Shown here one piece after another: positions 37,109 through 49,135 of a DNA stretch of 64,000 nucleotides; the first letter of the stretch is position 1; each line of letters starts with the position of its first letter. The notes below the pieces were generated by a model that was not told where the DNA came from, did not search any database, and saw only the letters and a list, made by a program, of their open reading frames with translations. The stretch lies in NCBI GenBank assembly GCA_035048495.1, contig CM068542.1:41135109-41199108 (forward strand), in the 5' to 3' direction. Source of the stretch: Euptelea pleiosperma (lineage: Eukaryota; Streptophyta; Magnoliopsida; Ranunculales; Eupteleaceae). Made by a program: the position numbers and the translations under genes.

Positions 37109-37149
37109 GGAGAGAGAGAGATCTCTCTTTTGGGAGCTGTTATGATGCA

Positions 37150-37530
37150 GTCATCTGTATCAAAATTTTGATGCAGAAGTCCCTCAAATTGCAACTTAAT
37201 AGACTCATTGGGGCCTACTCGCCATTTGAATGTCTAGCCCACACTATGAAAGTGCTACACATAAAAATCAGCGTGATTGGTGATTTCTAGACATAGGATT
37301 TGAGCACTTTTCCATGATGGGCTTTATGCACAGACATATGAGTTGATTCCAAGCCCACAATGAAAAAGTGCTCAAATCCAATGGCTAGGAATCACTAGTC
37401 ATACAGACTTTTGGTGTGTGGGTCTACCAAGATGTGTGCCAAACATCAATGAAGGCAGTGGGCCCGAAAGAGTCTCCTACGTGGCAAATTTTAGGGAGTT
37501 CTGCATCAAAATCAGAAGTCGGTGTAATAT
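37150..37530. mobile_element. ATCAAAATTTTGAT-family MITE, copy 2
   Basis: Left arm CTGTATCAAAATTTTGATGC followed by AGAAGTCCCTCAAATTGCAA; the right end has GAGTTCTGCATCAAAATC. The body matches the 8818-9188 element (GATTTGAGCACTTTTCCATG and its inverse). Confidence 0.7.
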
Positions 37531-37699
37531 ATTTTTCCCTCTTTTGAGGGTATGCCCAGACTACAAGTCCGCCCAGATAGGAAATGGGGTGTGCGAATAT
37601 GCCATCACTAGATTTTGTAACTTTAACGTATATTTAGCCCTTGGATCCCACAGAAATTGTGAGTATATAAACCATCTGGTAGATATCATCAAAATAGCT

Positions 37700-37925
37700 G
37701 ATCTGTGTGGTAAATGATTGCCAAATGGGTAGGCTAAACATCCATGCAGTTGGTGGGCCCAGATGGTAGTGGTGATCAGTAAGAAAACTATCAGTATGGG
37801 ATAAAAAATATTGTTTATCGTGATCCATTGTAGCATTACCGTCGAATCATTTTTATTTACATGTAAAATACATCCGTTATAATGGAATACAACGGACTAA
37901 GTCCGTCGTTTTTCGCGCTTACTCT
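37700..37925. repeat. MITE half and TTATAACGG-like fragment
   Basis: About 37727-37800 (TAAACATCCATGCAGTTGGT, then GGGCCCAGATGG) matches one arm of the 51319-51722 element. About 37840-37920 has ATCCGTTATAATGG and a short CGGACTAAGTCCG palindrome. Confidence 0.4.
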
Positions 37926-38130
37926 GTAGCATAGTTTTCACCTTTTGGTGTAGTGATTTCTCATCTACTAGGCTACTAGCGAAGGAAGAATAGACTAATG
38001 GGCTTCATATATATGGAATATTCAAAATTGCTCGGACATGCCCTTATATCTCATCTTCTGTTTGCTGATGATTGACTCTTTTGTATCGAGTCAATCTTGT
38101 GGAAGCGTGAATCTTAAGGGATCTCTTTGA
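37925..38130 (+). pseudogene. LINE reverse transcriptase fragment (FADD block, stop codon)
   Basis: The plus-strand frame gives ...ISHLLFADD followed at once by a TGA stop and then LFCIES. FADD is the catalytic aspartate motif of L1-type reverse transcriptase. The stop marks it as dead. In an intact LINE this block lies about 120-130 codons after the KAYDRVEW block; here they are some 1.5 kb apart. Confidence 0.65.
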
Positions 38131-38940
38131 TATTTCTTTGCCATGTCTCTAGACAAAAAATCAAGCTTAGTTTTTTGGAGGGTACGTACTAAGATTGAAT
38201 GGCTAGAAATCACCATTTAATCCAGTTAATTTTGTTATGTATAGGTCGATCAAGAGGTGAGATACGCATTCATGGATCAGTGGGCACGGAAGAGAGTACT
38301 GTTAGAATAAAATTTCCCAACTGTGGATTGCACATGCACCTATATGTAGTTATAAGTACTCTTTATGTACGTACGTCTCCTGGATATGGCCTTTGGTGCA
38401 TGTGAACCAATAGTTGGAGATTGGAGTCATTCACAACATGGAGATTCACCAACCAAAGGTACGTATTAAATAACGCGCATTGTTTGTCATGCATGGAGCT
38501 AGAACTGGGGTACATCTTGGGTAGGCTTTTTTGCCCAATAGAGTTTAAAGAAAGCTGAAAGATACGTGGTACGTACATAGTTGGCACGAATTGCATAATT
38601 GGTAGTGCTTTTAGGGGTGTCTTTGCTTTTAATCCGATTTCCACAGAGACCTGAATCGGGCTGTAAATGAGTAGGACCCGATTGCCCACTGACCTATATA
38701 TGCCTGGTTATCTGGATTCAGGTCCATCCTTTTGGATCAGCGCATGCAGGATATATATATTTGGGTTTCTTGGTATACAAGTAGGGTCGTCAATGAATAA
38801 GTTGACCTGATGGTCTGCTTGGATCTGATATGACAATGTCTAGATGGAAGCATATATTGGGTCAAGTAGATCAAGTCTTGGTATGGGAATCGAGATCTGA
38901 TAAGGTCAGGATCGGCCAAAGGTCATTTTTTCTTTTTGTG

Positions 38941-38948
38941 AGAAACTT

Positions 38949-38988
<40 letters not shown>

Positions 38989-38990
38989 GG
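38941..38990. repeat. (TC)n microsatellite
   Basis: An uninterrupted dinucleotide run of about 20 units. Confidence 0.9.
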
Positions 38991-39126
38991 AATGAATCAA
39001 TGAGCACACATACATGTGATGGACCCACTAAAAGATTAATTTATAGTTAAGATTCTTATATAATCTAGTGGTTTGTGTATGATTATAAAACTAACTTGGT
39101 AACTTTATCCATGATCATTTTCAAAT

Positions 39127-39480
39127 TAACATCATCATCATCATAAGCCTTATCCCAACGTTATGGGGTGGTTGCACGCACGAATCCCTGTTCTTCTATT
39201 CAATTTTGTCTAAAGTCGTCTCTTTTATTAAAGGAAGTTCTTAAAATCTCATCTCAAAACTTTGCACAACATCCATTTTAGCCTTTCTCTCACTCTTTTA
39301 AATCTTTCGACTTGCACGGCATTCCTCCCCACTGACGCTCTCATTAGTCTTCGTTATACATGATCAAACTATCTCATCAATTGACTTTCTAACATTTTGT
39401 CAATTATTGGCCGGCTACTCCTATATTTTCATGAATGAATTTATTTTTATTAATTTTCTCTTACCACACATTACATTGAC
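39127..39480 (-). mobile_element. RTE-type LINE 3' tail fragment (antisense), copy 2
   Basis: CATCATCATCATCATAAGCC and CCCAACGTTATGGGGTGG are the reverse complement of the conserved plant RTE tail. It is parallel to the copy at 255-650, sharing CTTGCAC, ATCTCATC and CTATATTTT blocks. Confidence 0.6.
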
Positions 39481-41348
39481 CCTATAACAGATTGTTTTGG
39501 ATAATCATCAAAATATGATTGCTAAGAAAAGACAAACATTGTACAGATTTTGTGATCAAAATCGCTTCATTATTAGTTTCCAACATAGAAAATCTCTGAA
39601 GTTGGTCTAATACAACGGTGAAATGTAAGTATATAAGGTGAAATCAAATCTCCAATTTTAGGGATTGTTTCCCATTTCGCTTCAAGTAAGCAGTTCCCTT
39701 TTCTGACAACTATGATTAGAGCATCCAATGTTCAGTCATCTCGATCAGATAGGATATTCAGTTCCCGGCCATCCATTAATTACTGGGTCCAGATTGAATG
39801 GACCTACTATTGGATAAATCCTAAATTGACCTTCATTTCATGATCCGTTGATACCTATATACAAGTCTTGCATTCATTCAGATTGATTCAGCTACAGGCT
39901 AGTTCATCTTTTAGACCCAATTAATAATCGGGTGGGCCTCGCATCATGATATACAAACTTATGTATCCATTAGTTGGACCTGGTATCCAATTGCCCATTA
40001 AATCCTATCAATTTTGCCAGGTCAGAGTCCGATTAGTAATTCGGTTAATCAATAATGGTCATCTAAAAGGGCACAAGCATGAGAGTCTGAGAAATTTTTG
40101 AATTGTTGGTTAATCACCTTGAGTGAAACCCTGAAAAGAACTGTATTTTATAGATTTTGTATTTACATACATGGAAACCAATACAAGAAAGAAGTGGGAC
40201 ATAAATAGAAATGAGAGAGACTAGAAATCTCTCTTATTTCAGTTGATAAACTTTCCATTAGTAGTATTGGAGACTAAGGACCCATTTGGCAAACCAATGG
40301 AAGCAAAAAGTAACTTTTAAATTAAGTTGCTGAATTTAAAAGTTGCCATTTGGAGGCAAAAGTTTGTTTGGTCAAACACCTACTTATAAGTCAAAAAGTG
40401 AAAAAGTTAATTTGGCATGAATTAAGTCAAAATTTTATTTTCTTATAACTTTATATACATATTATATTCTAATAAACTATTAATAAAGATCATAAACCAA
40501 TATCACATATGTTATTTTTTTCAAAAAAATTTAATTATAAATGGTTAGTAATAAACGACGCACTAGAGAGAGATGGTCTACTGACCTACTCCTCAGCAAA
40601 CTATCTCTGAATCTGAGATGAGATCTTGAGGATTTACATAATGGGTAGAACGACCTTGATTATTATGGATCCAATTGGGTTGAGGTCGTCCAACCCCGAT
40701 CATCCCTTAATTACACACATTTGTGCTTTTGTTACAATTATCAGAAACGATGACGTCATCTTGTTGCTTTTATCACAATTGCAACAACACCATTAACCAT
40801 GCTATTTTATCGGCAACTTTAGCTAGACGGCTTAATTACTTCTTTTGCGGTGGCTTCCTCGTCAGGTTTTATATTCAACATGGAAATTTACAAAAGAATG
40901 CGAGCTAGATAAAAAGAATTAGAAAACTAAAATTAAAAATTTGACAGAGGTCCGAAGAATATGCCATCTATATTGATTATGAGAACATGGCCTTCAAATG
41001 ATACAAATAATATCAGTCATGAACATAAGATAAACAAGAAATTAATAAGATGACTGGCTGGTTTAAGCTAGTACCAAAGTTACTATATAAAATACTCAGA
41101 CAAGAACATACTGTACGGACTGTCACGTACATAAACATGTAACGGCCCACAAACACATAACCAAGCCCTTTTGAGTTCAAACTACAAACCCTAAAAGAGC
41201 GAAACAACACAAACACACACATACAGTCCTTTTTTTTTTTTTTTTTTTTTTTTCTGTTTTTTGAAGTTTTACCTATGGGTAGAAACCCTAAAACACACAA
41301 CACCACCAAACTTATTATTCTACCAATAAAAACCTCCATTAATTTACT
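39481..41348. other. Intergenic, no gene seen
   Basis: Contains a lone MITE-like left end (ACCCATTTGGCAAACC near 40281) and a long poly(T) run at about 41229-41253. No coding frame with a family signature was found. The last part is probably downstream flank of the ERD7-like gene. Confidence 0.4.
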
Positions 41349-43298
41349 TCAAGCGACCTCCATATGAGCACAAGCCTCCCCCAGTTGCTCGATTGGATTC
41401 TTGCCAGCTTGATTAGCTCTCCCAATGTCCTCGACTATCGAAAATCTAATTTCCCGGATCACTGCAGTACACCCTATTTCTTCTTCTTCTTCTTCTGAAC
41501 TAGGTTCTTCTTCCATGTGCTCATTATTGAACTTTGCCTCTTCCTCGATTGGTTCAGTTATCTTCATTTCTTCCTCCATTTGTTCTACTACTTTCTTATC
41601 TTCTTCATTCTTTTCTTCGGATTCTGCCATCATTTCATTGTGGAGTGATGCCGATGTTACCATCACTCGCAATATCATAATTAAACCAAATTTATTGATA
41701 TTCCAGAATGTGATCCCTGGTACTGGCGACCATGTTGGCTCATACGGTGGCATTGATTGAAATTTCCCGGCGACGATCAACCCTGATGCCTCGATGGCTT
41801 CGACGATATCAGAAAATACAAAGATGGTTGCAGAAGCTCGTGGCTCGATCTCATCGCTGTCTTCATCATCTGATAACAAACTTGGGCCCACGATGTCGAT
41901 GTGCTCATTTGGATCAATCCCACCCACAAGGACGCCTTTGACAATCATTTTGGTTATCGCGGACATTCGTATCGCCTTCAGCAGTCGTTCATTCGCATTG
42001 TCGACACAAGTCGGAGCTTTTCCGGGGCCTGCGCCGATTCGGGTGAGGAATGGAATGGTGATTCTTTCAATCTTCGATTGGGAAGCAGGCCAGAAACAGG
42101 GGTCATCTTCCGGTACAGAGAATTGGGTACCTGTTAATTACCATAGATGGCGTTAACGGCCTTTTCTCATTTCCCGAGGAAGCATAACGGTTAACTTCCA
42201 TAATCTTCTTTGGGAACTGCGACAAAGGCATACCAGAGATTTGCTTATTTTTCAGTGACCAAACTACCCTTGATTTTCCTACATTAATTTTCTTCAGGAC
42301 AGAAATCGAGTAGAACTTTCCTGACCGCCACCCACAATACAAGCCACGTGGCATACTCTTAGAAGACGCTGACCTTATGGATGTTTGGCCAATCCCTAGG
42401 TGGGCCAACAGACCAAAAATCAGTCTGATTAGTGATTTCAAACCTTTGGAATTTTGTACTCCAAATAATGGTCAATAATGGTAAAATTCCACGGTTAAAA
42501 ATCAACCCATGAAAACGACACCAATCCAATGCTTAGAAATCAGTAATCAAGCTAAGTTTTGGTCCGTTTTTCAATCTAGGGTTGGGCCAGACATCTATAA
42601 GGTCAGAAATCTCTAAGAATATGCCACGTGTCTCATATTGTGGGCGGCAAGTAACTTTGCTGACTGATCTACTCCAAAAAGGAAAACAACCCCACAGGAA
42701 ACAATTTTGTACTTTTTTACGAGCTATGTAACAAACATATCGGAATGACGAAAATACCCTCAACGTTGCCATGCATGAACCATGCATACAAACCCAAATA
42801 AACCCTAAATATTTTTTCACATTGACCATAATACCCCTGAGTGGAGTCCAACTCATGTCAGCTTAAGCTCAAAGTCTTACCAGTTTGTCTTTGAGAACGA
42901 TCTTGATAGTAGCTGAACCTCATCAAAACTCTTTCAAGACCCTCCAATATCTCTTCACAACAGCTGTCGGAGAATTGCAGTCCGTAGAGTAGGTCAGGCA
43001 TTGTAAATGCGAAGGTTCGAAATCCGAGTCGGAGTACTGGTGAGTCCTTTGTTAGCGGCCATTGGAGATCACCAACCATGCAGAGTGTGATCAAAATAGG
43101 GCTGAAGGACTGGGTGATCAGACTGATTGCGAACTCTCCTGTTCGAATGACACCGACCATACGTTCATCATCGTGGCCCGCCATCAACCATAGAGCTGAG
43201 CTTTTGATCCTAAGCACTTCACTTTTAGTCCCACATGGGAACTCCACCCTGCTCTCCACCATTGGTGGCGTTACGTTCGATGATGATTCGGCGTCCAT
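41349..43298 (-). CDS. Divergent ERD7/senescence-associated-like protein
   Basis: Two exons, 42881-43298 and 41349-42130 (minus strand, phase-1 intron of 750 bp), give 399 residues. Residues 75-91 read VGDLQWPLTKDSPVLRL, very like the VG-D-QWPL-KDEPVVKLD signature of the ERD7 family's N-terminal domain, and are followed by a LLYGLQFS block that fits its LSYGVTF. Residues about 188-205 (LLKAIRMSAITKMIVKGVLV) and 240-257 (SATIFVFSDIVEAIEASG) resemble helices of the C-terminal senescence domain, which is otherwise poorly kept. Residues about 307-359 form an acidic Glu-rich insert with EEEEEE. ERD7 proteins bind lipids and lipid droplets and are induced by drought and senescence. The ATG at 43298 starts MDAESSSN; a TATATA at 43351-43356 lies about 55 nt upstream. 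It could be a fast-evolving paralogue or an early pseudogene, but the frame is intact. Confidence 0.62.
42308..42674. mobile_element. G-box MITE in the intron of the ERD7-like gene
   Basis: Starts GAGTAGAACTTTCCTGACCG and ends GCTGACTGATCTACTC. It contains AAGCCACGTGGCATACTC on the left and ATGCCACGTGTCTCATATTG on the right, plus the ATGGATGTTTGGCC block. No target duplication is visible. It occupies about half of the 750-bp intron. Confidence 0.75.
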
Positions 43299-43350
43299 TA
43301 CGACCAGAAAATCCCTACAAAACCCTGCCAAGACGAGAGGAGTCAAAGGG

Positions 43351-43356
43351 TATATA
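43351..43356 (-). promoter_or_regulatory. Candidate TATA box of the ERD7-like gene
   Basis: The minus strand reads CTTATATACCC about 55 nt upstream of the start codon. Upstream, 43525-43650 has GA-rich runs that may be part of the promoter. Such a short leader is unusual but possible. Confidence 0.35.
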
Positions 43357-43659
43357 AGAGTGATAAAAACATACATAGATTATAATAAAAATATAAAGTA
43401 AACCAAAGATAGTAAAACATGCTAAAATATTTGATAAATAGAGAAAATGAGATCAATGACGACATGGGTCTCTATTTTTTTTAGGGTTCTATACAAGAAA
43501 GAACGAGATGGGTAGGCGATATGAACAAGAGAGAGAGAGAGAGAGAGTAAGAAAAATGCCAGATATATGCCAGATATATACCAGAGAGATAGAGATTGAA
43601 AGCAAGAGACTAGTAGAGAGAGGTTTGAATGGATTGGAGAAAATGAGTTGGAAGGAAGA

Positions 43660-45016
43660 GCATAAATAGAAGAAGAGCAGAGGATGGGAGGCAATTCGTG
43701 GCATTGGGCCATTAATAACGTGGTTAACATGCATTGGATGACGCTTCTGACCCATGCCAGGTGGCCTTATATACAACGAGAAGAGTGAGAAAGAGAGATT
43801 TGGAGAAAGGGAGAGAGGAAACCGCCGGCCTACAAGAGGAGTGACAGGAGGCGTGACCAGATAGTGAGAAGAAGACAGGGTATTTTGGTCAAAGAAAATA
43901 TAGAGAAAGCCAGGATGAAGGTAACTGCAGTGTTTGGTCTAACCCACGTGCCAGACATCAATAAATAGATGAAAATTTTAGTTAAGCTCTTTAAAAAGTG
44001 AAACGCATTCGGCGCCACAGAATTGCATTTCCGTATTTTAAGATAAAAATTATACCCTTTCTATGCATAGCCCTACAATTTCTATTTATTTACTTTCCTA
44101 CCCTTCACTTAACCTAAAACCCTAAACCATAGTTAAATCCATGACAAAGTGTTTGTGCTAGTGACATTTTTAAAGTAAAATTTCTATTTTTTGGGGAAAA
44201 CTACTCACACCCTTTCTTACTAAAATTTCAAAAAAAAAAAAAAAAAGAATCTAATTAGCTAGTCCTGATTGGGTACTTCACCTTAGGGCTTCACTCGTGC
44301 GGCGTGCCCCGTATAAGATCACAACTAATCATCCAGTCTTTCAAGATAATATCCATCCCAAGTGAATGTATACATACTCTAAAATGAATAGCACCTTTTA
44401 TGCATATATGTCATTTTTTTAAAATTATTTTACCATCTTTTAATTAAAATCCTAGTTAGGTTTTATCTTCAAATTAACATTTATATATCAATTCCCTATT
44501 TATTAAAATTTTAAAATATTGCTACATTAGTCGACAACGTCTAGACATTCGACATTTTATTGCTTTATAAGTTGACATTTGTCATTTTTAAAACCATTTT
44601 TACCTTTAGAATATCATTTTATTGCTTTATAAGTCCACAGCGTCGGGACATCTGACATTACTTGATTAAAATCTTTTGGCTTTTATCTGTCGTCTTTCTT
44701 TAATATCATTTTCAACCAATGAAAGATTCAGAAGTATAACGTTATTCATCGACGGCATTGACACGTACCCCGCATTTTATGTTGTAATCTTTAGGCATCT
44801 ATTTATCTATTTTATTACCATTCTTATCGTTTGAAGATTGTTGTGTTTCGCTTTATAAGTACGTAGAATCATCAGGACATCCGGCACTTAAAATCTTTTG
44901 GTTTATTGTATTTCTTGTCGAGTATTACATATCATTAGTCGACACAAAAAATCTTTTAGCGCTTATTTATTCATTGTGTTACCAAGTTGACCCTTTTGAA
45001 GCTCCTATCAAATGAA
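43660..45016. other. Upstream flank and AT-rich intergenic DNA
   Basis: No gene or well-paired repeat was recognised. A poly(A) run lies at about 44230-44246. Confidence 0.4.
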
Positions 45017-45019
45017 TTA

Positions 45020-45459
45020 GAGCAACTCAAGCCCATCTCTATATTCGGCTTCAAATTTGAAGCCAGCCCCTCTATATTTATTTCTGACTCTAAATATGGA
45101 GATCTCTATTCTCTGGCTCCAGATATGGAGATCTACTTTTTTGCTTTTCTGAATTTTCATCTTTATCCTTTTAGTAATCTTTTGAATAAATTTAATTTCT
45201 TTTGTATCCTTTTTGAAAAACACTTACTTTTTATTACTAATAGTTTTGAAGTACTTTGTGTCATTTTTTAAATCTTTGGATATATTTACCTTCCAAAATG
45301 TCACATGACAGTCTTTGAGGACACTAACCTATGGAGAGGATTCATTTTTAGAGATAGAATGGTTGGAGTTCAACACTTTTTGAAGGGTGTCTCCATCTTC
45401 AAATATGGAAAAGATTCATTTTTGAAGCCAAAATTTGGAGAAGCCGGTTGGAGTCGCTC
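45020..45459. mobile_element. Harbinger-like MITE with TTA duplication
   Basis: Left end GAGCAACTCAAGCCC, right end GGTTGGAGTCGCTC, with TTA directly on each side (45017-45019 and 45460-45462). The body has CTTCAAATTTGAAGCC, TATGGAGATCT and their inverses. The short frames on both strands are part of this 440-bp element. Confidence 0.65.
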
Positions 45460-45539
45460 TTAGCTAGGATCCTAAAATGCGACTATCTTTATCATTCTCC
45501 ATCTGGTCTAGTAATCCTAAGGGCATTTTCAGGAGATAT

Positions 45540-45910
45540 CATCATCATCTATGTCTTATTCCAAATGTTTGGATTCGGCTACATGATTTCTATTTTATAA
45601 TTTAACTCTATTTAGAACTATATCTTTTGTCAAGGTATATGTATTAAGATTTTTTTTACTACCTCTGGCATGTCTTCTCTCGCTCACTCACACTCTTAAG
45701 ACCTTCAACTTTTAACAAATTATGCTCCTTTTCATTGATGTCATCAGTATTCTTCATTGCACAAGTCCAAATTATCTCGATCAACTTTCCTTATTTTATC
45801 TCATATTAAAGTCATTCATATATAAGTTTGCTTGAATGTGTTAATTTCAGATTTTGTCTTTCATAGTTTTTTTTTCATCTATCCATGCATCTTAAGACCT
45901 TCATATTTGC
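45540..45910 (-). mobile_element. RTE-type LINE 3' tail fragment (antisense), copy 3
   Basis: ATCATCATCATCTATGTCTT followed by GGATTCGGCTACATGATTTC matches the reverse complement of the plant RTE tail, which often reads GGTCGGCTACATG. Strongly decayed. Confidence 0.5.
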
Positions 45911-46790
45911 CACACCCATTCTATAATTTTGCTAATTTTTTTTTATAAATAGGCGCTTTGATAAATTATATCCGAGGTGGGAATTTTTTATTATTAAAAA
46001 TGATATTATATCTTTTTGGAATCAATATAGTAAAACATATAATTCATTGTGTTCTAGCACGACATGAATTATTAGTTCTTAATTGGGAAATTAATTTCCC
46101 TTGGTAGTTTATTATCTTATTAGGTGAATTTTTTATATTAGATTTTATATTGGTTTCTTTTTCCTTGCCATGTTTGAAACTAGTGGGTGGTCCGTGCCCA
46201 CAGCACTACCTGACAAAGCATTTGCCAAAATCGGATGTGAGTGGCTGAGATCCACTGTCCAGTTGGGGAATAAGATCTGGGCCCTTCTTTATATGAAGCC
46301 TATAAGAGAGGGAGACAATTGAGCTCCCTTGTTATATAGATGAGGATTGTCACAACTTGAATACTTTAGGGAACTTGGAGGCTGCATTATTGCATTGTAA
46401 ATGATCTTAGCTATGGATTTAGCAATAGGGGCAAGTTAGAGAAGTCGGGGGTAAAAAGGAAAATAAAAGAAGAGAGGGGGGCATAATGAAATAGAAGGAA
46501 AAGTGGTTTCTCCTCAACTTTTAAGAATTAATTAAGGAGCCGTTTTAGTCTTTTAGAATCTTTTTAAGGAGAAACTAACAAAGCATGCACGAGCATGCAC
46601 GCAGACAACACAGCCTGTATTATCGGCTATTTCTGAGAACCCCTTTGGCACGTGGGTCACAAAAAACACAACCGATATTTAAATCTTGTTTTTTTACTTC
46701 ACTTTCTATATGACGAAAATGCCCCTCTCCGTCCATCTGCCTCTGGTCCATCGTCCATGCATGGGCCAGCATGGCTGATGTCGTCGGAAC
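45911..46790. other. Intergenic, no gene seen
   Basis: AT-rich sequence with no supported feature. Confidence 0.4.
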
Positions 46791-46798
46791 ACTCTCTC

Positions 46799-46866
<68 letters not shown>
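46791..46866. repeat. (CT)n microsatellite
   Basis: A run of about 36 CT units with one interruption, ending a few bases before the MITE end at 46871. All frames crossing it are artefacts. Confidence 0.95.
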
Positions 46867-46868
<2 letters not shown>

Positions 46869-46870
46869 CA

Positions 46871-47250
46871 GAGTAAAACTTCTGTCACAAGAAGTTGTGA
46901 CGGAAGCCGGTCACAACTCACAACCCACAATACGAGTCGAGCCACGTGGCACACTATTAGAGGACGTTGATAGTATGGATGTTTGGCCAATCCCTCGGTG
47001 GACCTGCAAACCAAAAATCAGCCTGATTAGTGATTTTACAGCCTTTGGATCTTTGCACCCAAATAACGCTCAATAATGCTCAAATTCCTGCTGTTAAATC
47101 AACCAATGAAAACAACTTCAATCCAACGCTAAGAAATCACTGATCAAGTTTATTTTTGATTAGTAGGTCCATCTAGTGATTGGCCAAACATCCATACGGT
47201 CAGCACCCTATAATGATGTGCCACGTGGCTCATATTGTGGGCTGTGACTA
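46871..47250. mobile_element. G-box MITE beside the microsatellite
   Basis: Starts GAGTAAAACTTCTGTCACAA. It contains GAGCCACGTGGCACAC on the left, GTGCCACGTGGCTCATATTG on the right and TATGGATGTTTGGCCAATCC with its inverse. The right terminus is degraded after GGGCTGTGAC. The left end abuts the (CT)n tract. Confidence 0.75.
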
Positions 47251-47499
47251 CTTTTTCCGTATGAATTACAGACGATGGAGTTCTTTAGAAGACTGTTTAA
47301 ATAAAAATAAACGCAAAAGAGAAGCATTCCCATCTCTTACAGCTAAGATGGAGATATTGGACTGAAACTTGCCCCACAGGGAGATGATGTTGAGGTGGCA
47401 AGATGCATAGACCGCTTGGGCCTACCATCATAGCTGCATGCCACCTGTATGACACTCCAATTAACCAGGCTGGTTCAAACGTTTGATACATCCTTTCCC

Positions 47500-47790
47500 C
47501 AAAAATGCCACGCGGCACTCTTTCAGGCCCACTGCCCCCCATTAGTATTTGGCCCCTCTTGGTTGACCTAGCTAATATACACACCAACAATTAGCCTGAT
47601 TGGTGATTCATAGTCTTTGTACTCGAGCATTTTTCATCATGAGCTTTCAAACCTATCATAGGCCTGTTCATGAATGAAGCCCATGGAAAAATGCTTAAAT
47701 CGACAGTTAGAAATCACTAATCGGACTGATTTTAGTTTATAGGTCCATCCAGGGGTGGGCCAAACATTCACGGTGGAGTAAAACTTTGAT
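47500..47790. repeat. Decayed palindromic MITE
   Basis: GCCACGCGGCACTCTTTCAG and TGATTGGTGATTCATAG on the left, AATCACTAATCGGACTGA and GGTGGGCCAAACATTC on the right, TTTTTCATCATGAGC and its inverse in the centre. It mixes features of the two main palindromic families here. Confidence 0.5.
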
Positions 47791-48428
47791 GACAGTGGTC
47801 TGCCAATCACAGGGGTCACAGGTCAATAAATTCTCAGCCCACCTACCCGTGTGACCATTTGCCACCTACCCCTGTGATTTTGCTTCCTCGGGTTTGTTTC
47901 AATTGGAGTTGGGCAAGGATTGGGTTAACCGCAACCCAGAAACTCGATCAGACCCAAGAAAATGCTGGGCAGGCTGAAACCGGATTTTGGCCGGATAAGG
48001 CCCTTTTGACATCCCTAGGCACAGTATCAAATTGGTGTATAGGATATGTTAGGACCTTGCGTTCAAGGGACCCATTAAAGTAGATAACCGAGGTCCAAGA
48101 TGCATTCAGCGCGCAACCGTGTGATCGGTAGACTTTTTTTTTTAGCAAATTGCCCGATGGATATGCCCACCTATGCGACAAGCTAGAAGGCGTGGGACCT
48201 GGCCTTATCATTCATTGAGTCAAACCAACGGTACAGATTCAGCTAACAGACCCATCTACCTCTTAGTGGAGCTTTTTGTCAGAGAAAGGATAAGCGTGAT
48301 TCACCCCAACCAATGAATAATTAATTCACCCCCCCAAAAGCGCTTTTGGTATAATCAGAACAGTTGAGATTCTATATTGATCAAACGTCTTTTTCCCAGC
48401 TCATAGGCGTCCACAAACCAAAACCCTT
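47791..48428. other. Intergenic, no gene seen
   Basis: No supported feature in this stretch. Confidence 0.4.
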
Positions 48429-48835
48429 GAGTAAATCTTCTGTCACAAGTTGTTGTGACCGAAGCCGGTAACGACCCCACAATACAAGACACGTGTCAAA
48501 CTATTAGTGGGCATTGACCGTATGGATGTTTATCCAGTCCCTCGGTGGACCTGTAAACCAAAATTCAGCCTGATTAGACATTTCTAAGCTTTGGATTGAA
48601 GTTATTTTCCTGGGTTGATTTTAACCGTAGGAATTTGAGCATTATTGAGCGTTATTTTTGTGCAAAGATCCAGAGGTTGTAAATCACTAATCAGTCTGAT
48701 TTTTAGTTTGCTGGTCCACCAAGGGACTGGATAGACATCCATACGGTCAGCACCCTCTAATAGTATGCCACGTGGCTTGTATTGTGGGGTCGTGACCGGC
48801 CTGGGTCACAACATCTGGTGACAGAAGTTTTACTC
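48429..48835. mobile_element. G-box MITE, complete ends, 407 bp
   Basis: Starts GAGTAAATCTTCTGTCACAA and ends GACAGAAGTTTTACTC. It has GACACGTGTC on the left and GCCACGTGGCTTG on the right, and a longer outer arm (GTTGTGACCGAAGCCGGT) shared with the 46871 copy. The flanks do not match as a duplication. Confidence 0.8.
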
Positions 48836-48899
48836 CCCTTGTCCAGTTCCCCAACAAAAATCTAAATGATCTTTTTCATGCTCTGTGAGTTCTACGGTA

Positions 48900-49135
48900 T
48901 TTGTACCCTTAGTGATTTCTAAGCGTTGGATTGGAATCATTTTCATGGGTTGATTTTAACGGTGGCAATTTGAGCATTATTAACCATTATTTGGAGAACA
49001 AGAACGAAAGGTTTGAAATCCTTAATTAATCAGGCTGATTTTTGGATTCTAGTTCCACCTAAGGATTGGCCAAACATCCATACGGTCATCGCCCTCTAAA
49101 AATGTGCCACGTGGTTCATATTGTGGGCGGTCATA
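48900..49135. mobile_element. G-box MITE, right half only
   Basis: Begins within the element at GTGATTTCTAAGCGTTGG and runs through CCAAACATCCATACGGTCAT to GTGCCACGTGGTTCATATTG. The left half is missing. Confidence 0.65.

Noticed and set aside
41425..42156. Plus-strand frames rich in serine
   Set aside because: They are antisense to the ERD7-like exon 2; the Ser runs mirror the Glu codons.
43422..43776. Overlapping minus-strand frames upstream of the ERD7-like gene
   Set aside because: Leucine- and serine-rich products of GA-rich promoter sequence, with no start context or homology.
46706..47076. Frames with Arg-Glu or Leu-Ser repeats
   Set aside because: Direct translations of the (CT)n microsatellite joined to MITE sequence.
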